This document shows positions 21,197 to 26,779 of a DNA stretch of 26,779 bases, piece by piece. Position numbers and translations under genes: made by a program. How positions within the stretch are numbered: position 1 is the stretch's first letter; every line of letters begins with the position of its first letter. The stretch lies in assembly GCA_015499985.1 (NCBI GenBank), contig JAAAUF010000580.1, positions 1 through 26,779 of the forward strand, in the 5' to 3' direction. The stretch is from Haplosporangium gracile. Taxonomy: Eukaryota > Mortierellomycota > Mortierellomycetes > Mortierellales > Mortierellaceae. The notes under the pieces were generated by a model. The model saw only the letters and a program-made list of their open reading frames with translations, did no database searches and was not told the DNA's origin.

Positions 21197-24100
21197 CTAG
21201 TACTGATACTCGATATGAAGTGGACAAACTCCTCCCTTGACTGCAGCCACAAAAACCGTATATAGCTCATTCTTCCTACTATCATTATCACCCTCGCAGC
21301 AGTCATCATACTCGATTGCAGCCCCGATCTCGCACTGCCAAGACTTGCAGACCTCCATCCACCGCACCCGGCAGCAGCCATATCCACCACTATTGTCGCC
21401 GTCATCCTTGACTACATCGACGCCCCCTCGGAGACTTGGCATGGCTTGGATAAGCCCTTGGGCTGTCAGCTTGTCGCTCTCACACCGCAGCAGCGACAGA
21501 CGCTCAAGGCGTGGCATCTTCTTGGCGATCCCCAAGAGCGACTCGTTCGTCAGACCCCAATCTCCGACCAACTTCAGCTCCTCCAGTCGAGGGAATATAT
21601 CATGACGATATCGGTGACGATCATGATGGATATAGGACAGAGAAGTAATGTTGCTGTTCTGGATATGACAGGTACAATCGGATTCGTGAGAGTCGTCACC
21701 GCCAAGAACATCAGCCAACGAAAGGTGTCGCTGCTGTTGAAGCTGGCGTCGGCGTAGGTCTCGACGATGGCAAGCGCAAAGAGGACTCGAAGGTGGACGT
21801 GAGAGATTGTTGGACGATGACGACGAAAGTTGTCCTACCGACATCTCGGGCTCTGTTGTCAACGTCGTCAAACCAACAGGATCACTACCAGTGGTAGACG
21901 ACGCAGAAACATAAGACGAAGAATAAGACGACGAAGGGAGAAAGCAATGAGGGAGCGTCAATCGCAAGATACGGAGCTGTGGACACGACTCCAAGGACTG
22001 GATCCGAAACCGGTAGGCAATCTCCCCTTGCAGGTCTAGTACCTGCAGGTGCGGTAAACACCACGTCCAGGCAAGACTCTGGCTGCACGACCCCGTCTCT
22101 GTCGAGTCGATCCAGGAGGTGCTCTGGAGGACCTGGAGCGAGTCTCGGAAGGCATCGACCACATGCAGCAGCGTCGAGATCAACGGACCGGTGCTTGACC
22201 CAGACAAATGAACGTTCTCGAGCTGCACTGGGGATGGTCCGTCAATCCAATAGGGCAGCCCAGAGGAAGAAGACCAAGACAGAGAAGGCCTTGAGAAGGA
22301 ACCGAGCCTGGTTTGACGTTCCTGGACTGCCCATTCAAAGAGACCGTCGACCAAAACTGGCATCCGTAGCTCTCGAAGTCGTCGACACTGTTGCAGCGCC
22401 AAGATCTGTGGATCCTCCTTATGTTGTTGCTCATCGTCTGCTTCCTCGCCATGTTGCTGGTGCTGTTGTTGCTCCATCTCTGAGTTCTCAGTCGGGTTGT
22501 TGGTCATCCTGACGTTACCAAGCAAGAGCGTCTCCAAGTGCTGCGTGGGGATCATGTCAAGGTACTTGATGGCCTCTCTCCACTCTGTCATGTCCAACAC
22601 CTTCACCTTTCTCAGACACGACAAGATCTTGACGACTCGTGGGGCGGTCGACTTGCCGACGTCGTTCGGTCCACCAATCTTAACCTCGCGGATCGTGTCG
22701 TATGTCCGACTGTGAGAACTCAGAAAGTCGATCACGGCCTCTTCGTCAAACTTGTGATGGATATCGTGGAACTCGATTCGGGTGAGGTGTCGAAGGCGAC
22801 TGAACCGGTTCGTGCTCGTCCAGGAATCTGTGTGTAGTGGCGATGACGATGAGGTTGTTGAACAAGACGATTGCGTCGATTGTAGTGATGAGAGTGAAGA
22901 CGAGGATGATGTTGCGGTGGACATGTTTGAGAGTGGTGAGATCGAGAAAGGTGATGAAGAGAGAAAAGAGAAGAGGGAAGTGAGAGAAGAGACAGCAGTC
23001 GAATGAAGCCCTCCCGTTGATATCGTCGTCGACTCAGCTAAAGATCCTCTTCGTGGAGAAGGAGGAGAAGGAGTGGACTGGCGCCGGGGCAGGGACATGA
23101 TCGCAGGAAGCCTTGACACAGAGACTGCAATGGTGTTAATCCTATGAGGAGAGTGATGGAGTAGATCCCGCTCCACACCCACCCAGATAGACTGCGCCCT
23201 CTCAAGATTGGACCCATACGATGGCTGCAGAGTGTTAAATATGTTGAGGACAGAGTGGCTGGTCGAGGAAGAGATTGATCCTCCGTGTCGCGGTGATGGT
23301 GTCGCTGTTGGCACCATGGCCCTCGAGTAAGAGAGCTGGTCAAAGGATTCAGCTGGGAGGGTGGGAAAAACAAACGGCAGGATCCTGATAAGCCCTGGAT
23401 GACTTTGATCGACATAATACTGTAGGTAGTCCGCCATCAAGCCCCTGGATGCAGAAGTGTCCTGATGGTTTGGTTCTTGAGATGTTGTTTCCTTTGCACC
23501 CAATCCTGCCATGCACCTGAGTCTCTGTTGCAGTGCCCTTGTCCAGTTGTTGGAGTTCGTCTTGTCAGGTTGGGCGCTGAAGGGTCCAAGATCCGGCTCC
23601 AAGGAAGAACCGCACCAAGGCGAGAAGGTGGTCGTGTCAACTAGTGTCCTATTGGTCCCATAGTCGTCGTCATAGTCATTGTCGTCATCGTTGTCGCTTC
23701 CCTCTAGGCTATCATCATCCGAGTCCATGTATGTGTGGGAATAAAGTTGACGGCGGTGATGGTAGTGGTCCGTGTCCGCAAATGGATCCTCAGATGAATG
23801 ACCACTGCCAAAACTGATATGTTTGTTGTTGTGGTGGTGAGAGTGAGGACAAGTATGAGAGTCATCCGGATCGAAGTAGTGCCGGAGGCAGAGGTCGGTT
23901 TGCTGAGGAGGCTCACCCCAATGATGTGAGCGATGTTGGCCGCAATCGATGACACCGCTGTTGTTGTTGCTATTGTTGGTAATACTGTCCCTGCTGCGCG
24001 CGATCGGGTAATTAAGGTAAGTGGTATGAGGAACAGGATTGTTGTTCTTGCTGTCTTTCTTGTTGTTGTCCGCTACAGTCGCAGTCGGCGTTGTTGTCAA

Positions 24101-25102
24101 AGTAAGGTGATCATGCAAGAGGTGTTGTTGGTTGTCTCTCATCGTCGTGCCTGTCGTTGTTGATAAGGGGCTTTGTTCGTTTTGTTGCAAGCACGCCGCC
24201 ACCTCCTGAATGTTTTCAGGGATAATGAGAACATTGCTTTCCTTTTTTGAACCAAAGAATGCGGAGAAGACTGATGATGAGGAAGAATAGGAAGAGGAAG
24301 AGGAAGAAAAGGCCCAATTGGACGAAAAAGAAAAGGAGGAGGAAGACGAAGAAGATGATGATGAAGAAGAAGAGAAGGAGGAAGAGGCGGTGGAGGAGGA
24401 CGCTAATGAAGATGAGAAGGAAGAACGCTTTCTGGTCCACCATGGTTGTGTTCCCGATTTGAATCGCAGGATCTTCCTTTGGCGCGGGACAGTCTGGAGA
24501 GACTGTTGTTGTTGCTCCTGCTGTTGTTGCTCCTGCTGTTGTTGCTGTTGCTGTGCATCGACATCGGGCTGCCTTCTGTCCATCGTAATACAGTTGTTGC
24601 TGCCGCCTGCTGGAGAGGACAAGGCTGAAGTGGTAGTGGTGATGGTTATAGCACTGGCGCTGACATAATCTGTTGAGTGAGGTTGGGGCGATTGTGGATG
24701 GCGCCACTTTCTCTGTGTCCTTGTCCTTGTCTTCGCGGCAGCAGCAGTGGTGGCCTCGTGTCGGTCGATTTCTTTGATCTGGGTGACATGCATAAACAAT
24801 TGGAGGAGATGAACCTGTCGCTGGGTCCGCTCTGACCATGACCACGCCTCCGCTCTTGATTCCAACAGACGGAAGGGCGATCGATATAGGATAGGGATAG
24901 TTAGTTGGAAGAATTGGTGGCTAACCCTAAGAAGGGCGTGGAGGGTAGACCGGTCCTGATCCAGGTAGCTGAAGATCATGACTAGGCATTCTGCAGGTAG
25001 TATCGAGCGGGTCTTCTGCTGCAAGGAGGAAGAGGAGGAGGAGAAGGAGAAGGAGGGCTTTGTTGGTGTTGGTGTTGGTGATGGCGATGAGCTGGTAGAC
25101 AT
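21197..25102 (-). CDS. Intronless F-box protein with low-complexity tracts and LRR-like C-terminus
   Basis: One uninterrupted frame of 1301 aa. The F-box is at residues 33-80: ILPAECLVMIFSYLDQDRS followed by LLRVSHQFFQL and ILYRSPF. F-box proteins bind Skp1 and bring substrates to SCF ubiquitin ligases. Long disordered tracts follow: Gln-rich (about 183-200), Ser-rich with Phe/Tyr (about 221-284), Asp-rich (about 459-481), then further Ser/Thr-rich stretches. The last 450 residues contain leucine-rich-repeat-like pieces (LTRIEFHDI, VKVLDMTEW, LETLLLGN, LRILRLTLP, LEELKLVGDWGL, LERLSLLRC), as in many fungal F-box/LRR proteins. The substrate is unknown. I chose the ATG at 25102 (MSTSSSPSP) because an in-frame ATG at 25357 lies in the CT-rich leader and would add 85 low-complexity residues. 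It is the only large gene here without introns. Confidence 0.78.
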   Translation of the reverse strand: MSTSSSPSPTPTPTKPSFSFSSSSSSLQQKTRSILPAECLVMIFSYLDQDRSTLHALLRVSHQFFQLTIPILYRSPFRLLESRAEAWSWSERTQRQVHLLQLFMHVTQIKEIDRHEATTAAAAKTRTRTQRKWRHPQSPQPHSTDYVSASAITITTTTSALSSPAGGSNNCITMDRRQPDVDAQQQQQQQEQQQQEQQQQSLQTVPRQRKILRFKSGTQPWWTRKRSSFSSSLASSSTASSSFSSSSSSSSSSSSSFSFSSNWAFSSSSSSYSSSSSVFSAFFGSKKESNVLIIPENIQEVAACLQQNEQSPLSTTTGTTMRDNQQHLLHDHLTLTTTPTATVADNNKKDSKNNNPVPHTTYLNYPIARSRDSITNNSNNNSGVIDCGQHRSHHWGEPPQQTDLCLRHYFDPDDSHTCPHSHHHNNKHISFGSGHSSEDPFADTDHYHHRRQLYSHTYMDSDDDSLEGSDNDDDNDYDDDYGTNRTLVDTTTFSPWCGSSLEPDLGPFSAQPDKTNSNNWTRALQQRLRCMAGLGAKETTSQEPNHQDTSASRGLMADYLQYYVDQSHPGLIRILPFVFPTLPAESFDQLSYSRAMVPTATPSPRHGGSISSSTSHSVLNIFNTLQPSYGSNLERAQSIWVGVERDLLHHSPHRINTIAVSVSRLPAIMSLPRRQSTPSPPSPRRGSLAESTTISTGGLHSTAVSSLTSLFSFLSSSPFSISPLSNMSTATSSSSSLSSLQSTQSSCSTTSSSSPLHTDSWTSTNRFSRLRHLTRIEFHDIHHKFDEEAVIDFLSSHSRTYDTIREVKIGGPNDVGKSTAPRVVKILSCLRKVKVLDMTEWREAIKYLDMIPTQHLETLLLGNVRMTNNPTENSEMEQQQHQQHGEEADDEQQHKEDPQILALQQCRRLRELRMPVLVDGLFEWAVQERQTRLGSFSRPSLSWSSSSGLPYWIDGPSPVQLENVHLSGSSTGPLISTLLHVVDAFRDSLQVLQSTSWIDSTETGSCSQSLAWTWCLPHLQVLDLQGEIAYRFRIQSLESCPQLRILRLTLPHCFLPSSSYSSSYVSASSTTGSDPVGLTTLTTEPEMSVGQLSSSSSNNLSRPPSSPLCACHRRDLRRRQLQQQRHLSLADVLGGDDSHESDCTCHIQNSNITSLSYIHHDRHRYRHDIFPRLEELKLVGDWGLTNESLLGIAKKMPRLERLSLLRCESDKLTAQGLIQAMPSLRGGVDVVKDDGDNSGGYGCCRVRWMEVCKSWQCEIGAAIEYDDCCEGDNDSRKNELYTVFVAAVKGGVCPLHIEYQY
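24500..24556 (-). repeat. CAG/CAA repeat encoding the Gln tract
   Basis: Mixed CAG/CAA codons interrupted by GAG give three Q runs separated by Glu in the F-box protein. Confidence 0.75.
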
Positions 25103-25400
25103 TATGGTATTAAGAGGGAGGGAGGAATGACTGCTTTGTGTTGTCGGAGGATTTGTGTTCTGTGGAGGGGAGTAAGTGAAAAGTGAGACAGCCAGGTCGT
25201 CGACCAAGAAGGAGGAATGCAAACGAGAAGGAGGGGGTTGGAATGGAGTGGCAATGAACAAGGAAGAGAGAATGCTTGAAGGTGTGGAATGAGTAATGAA
25301 GAAGCTGAGTGTGAAAGAACTAAAAGAGGAAGGAAGGGCGGAAGGAAAGAGAAACAAAAGGTGAGGCGAGGGGGAGAGGGAAGGGACGGATAGTGTTGGT
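25103..25400 (-). promoter_or_regulatory. Pyrimidine-rich leader of the F-box gene
   Basis: The minus strand is C/T-dominated up to the ATG at 25102. A TATATA on the minus strand near 25469-25476, about 370 nt upstream, is a possible TATA element. Confidence 0.5.
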
Positions 25401-25703
25401 GATAATAGACAATTATGAATGGAAACAAAAGTAAAAAGAAAAGAGAACGTTCAAAGGAGGTGTAATACATATATAAATGAACGGGCAAAGTCGACCCAAA
25501 AGTTCATTGCATTCATTACCAAAGGGACGATGGTTATACTAGGCTGGAAGGACAGGATGGGCCAAGCAAGGCTTTTGTCTAAAAGCAGCAAGCCCTTATT
25601 TTTTGTGCGTCTCTTTTGTTTTTTGCCATTTGCATCTGCAAACACATCCGAGTGGGCTCCAAGGGTCTGATATCATTGTCGATTTGAACTGCCTATCCTA
25701 TCT

Positions 25704-25758
25704 GCCCGGATAGTCCGTCGGTCTGACATGCATCAGCCTGCGGAGCTGCTTTTTGGGC
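25704..25758 (+). other. tRNA 5'-half-like sequence, incomplete
   Basis: GCCCGGATAGTCCGTCGGT resembles the start of eukaryotic tRNA-Lys or tRNA-Sec genes (acceptor strand plus A-box), and a small hairpin (CTGA-CATGCA-TCAG) follows. No B-box (GGTTCRANYCC) and no CCGGGC partner strand occur within the next 90 nt, so this is not an intact tRNA. It could be a decayed tRNA or a chance match. Confidence 0.2.
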
Positions 25759-26003
25759 AAATGGCCTTCTGTTTTTTTGTTGAGCTTTTCATTTTACATT
25801 CATTGTCATGTTCATGTTCATACATTGACTCCATGAAAGGGAATAAATGCGAGAGAGGGCGGGTGGGTGAGGGAATATGGTTTCGCCGTGAATTGTTTGT
25901 TAATTGTCATATAGGTATAGGACAAACAACCCGCTGGGGAGAGATTGAGTGCCTGATATGTGGTGGCGTTCACTGCCTACCTGGTTTCTGAAATTTCTTG
26001 ATC

Positions 26004-26017
26004 TTGATCGTGATCAA
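26004..26017. repeat. TTGATC-GT-GATCAA inverted repeat
   Basis: Perfect 6-bp arms around a 2-bp centre, preceded by a partial third copy (CTTGATC). It could be a dimer-binding site. Function is unknown. Confidence 0.4.
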
Positions 26018-26717
26018 TCAAATCATCAGGAGCATTTATCGCCCATTCACTGCCGCAGCTAACAAATAAATGGTGCTGGAGGGGGAAATGAAACTGCATC
26101 GACAATGATAGAACCATGACGCCGAAAAGCGACATCAACTAACGCCTTGTTGAGGAAAGAGACGGCTGTTATGTTATGCACAATAGACTCGGGGCTAGGG
26201 AGAGTATGGAAAACGGTGAAAGACAGGGAAAACTGAGAACATTGAGAACAGTGAGAACAACGCTGAGAGGACGGAGAGACAACAAAAATGGTTGGGTCAT
26301 TGATGTGTTCGTTAAATTGTGAGTGAGTGTGGCATGACCTCAGAATGCCAACTTAAAATCAAACATTTGACCGCATGGTCAGGGCAAAGCGGTCCTGGCT
26401 TGGAGGTCTGTCCCCACTTTATTTGCGATAAACTACGAACGAGTGAAATGCAACCACTGCGCAATCTCGCAAACCCCATTTTCATCCGTCTTCCTTTGAA
26501 ATGGACAGCTGCCTGTCTCTTGTCTGGACTTGGGGCATCCGAATAAGCACGAGACTTCATGCGCCATTTTACATAGTTCCATGCGCCCTCTCTTCATTCC
26601 TTCCCTCTTCACCTTTCGTCAACACAATAAACCTGCATGCGCGAAATAAAATGTCCTTTCTTTCATTTTTTTCTATGACCTATATACAGCTGAAAAAGCC
26701 GGAATGACGAGCACAGC

Positions 26718-26779
26718 TTAATGGGCAATTCCGGCAGCAAACTCAACAACCGTCGTGCTGACACGCCGAATGCCATCCA
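26718..26779 (-). CDS. C-terminal end of a minus-strand gene, cut by the right edge
   Basis: Reading from the right edge on the minus strand, one frame encodes DGIRRVSTTVVEFAAGIAH followed by TAA at 26720-26718. The peptide has balanced composition and codons rich in third-position C/G, unlike the flanking A/T-rich DNA, so it looks like the end of a real gene. Nineteen residues are too few to name a family. Confidence 0.4.
   Translation of the reverse strand, partial: DGIRRVSTTVVEFAAGIAH

Larger units (their letters stand above)
25401..26717. other. Intergenic region between the F-box gene and the right-edge gene
   Basis: It contains the candidate TATA element, an incomplete tRNA-like sequence (25704-25758) and an inverted repeat (26004-26017). 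An 87-codon + strand frame (25728-25991) and an 82-codon minus frame (26312-26560) are present but have no recognisable domains, splice context or codon bias, and I do not support them as genes. Confidence 0.45.

Noticed and set aside
24216..24845. 209-codon frame overlapping the Ser-rich part of the F-box gene
   Set aside because: It is a shadow of TCT/TCC serine repeats read one base off; the F-box frame is open for 1301 codons and contains recognisable domains.
25103..25357. Longer N-terminus for the F-box protein starting at 25357
   Set aside because: The added 85 residues are the translation of the CT-rich leader (Ser/Phe/Pro/Leu-rich). The ATG at 25102 sits just before the F-box with a normal spacer.

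Overview
The window reads as nuclear DNA of a filamentous fungus, most likely an early-diverging one of the Mucoromycota / Mortierellomycotina type. Almost every gene needs spliceosomal GT-AG introns (mostly 79-179 nt, GTAAGT/GTATGT-like donors). Genes carry pyrimidine-rich leaders and AATAAA signals, and the gene content is plainly eukaryotic: RRM protein, transcription-type cyclin, HEATR6, ABCG transporter, sphingomyelin-synthase fold, F-box protein. The phylum is an inference from gene content and style; the rest is read from the sequence. There are no bacterial-type operons and no CRISPR array, rRNA or convincing complete tRNA.

Layout, left to right: (1) a probable 3'-terminal exon of a + strand gene cut by the left edge (15-184); (2) a three-RRM RNA-binding protein of the Nam8/Csx1/TIA-1 type on - (648-2872, 8 exons, 428 aa); (3) a small unassigned - strand frame with one internal TGA (3415-3747); (4) a cyclin K / Ctk2-like cyclin on - (3885-5814, 8 exons, 389 aa); (5) a 171-bp divergent promoter with a TATA box and a tandem 9-bp repeat; (6) a HEATR6 orthologue on + (5986-9956, 9 exons, 1078 aa); (7) a candidate small - strand gene (about 10608-10905); (8) an ADP1-like ABCG half-transporter with a signal peptide and an EGF-like Cys-rich ectodomain on + (11586-14870, 3 exons, 1000 aa); (9) a sphingomyelin-synthase-like membrane protein on - (15271-18800, 3 exons, 658 aa) whose first coding intron is 1438 nt and contains a candidate oppositely oriented small gene; (10) a 2.4-kb intergenic stretch; (11) an intronless 1301-aa F-box protein full of low-complexity tracts on - (21197-25102); (12) a 1.6-kb intergenic stretch with an incomplete tRNA-like sequence; (13) the last 19 codons and stop of a - strand gene cut by the right edge (26718-26779).

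The genes do not form a pathway. Two neighbours act in RNA metabolism and transcription (RRM protein, CTD-kinase-type cyclin), and two are membrane proteins (transporter, lipid-head-group transferase). The most useful leads are the giant intron with its nested frame, the TGA-interrupted small frame, the long C-terminal extension of the sphingomyelin-synthase-like protein, and the shared cyclin/HEATR6 promoter. Exon boundaries were placed by hand from splice consensus, reading frame and recalled family conservation; none was tested against transcripts.
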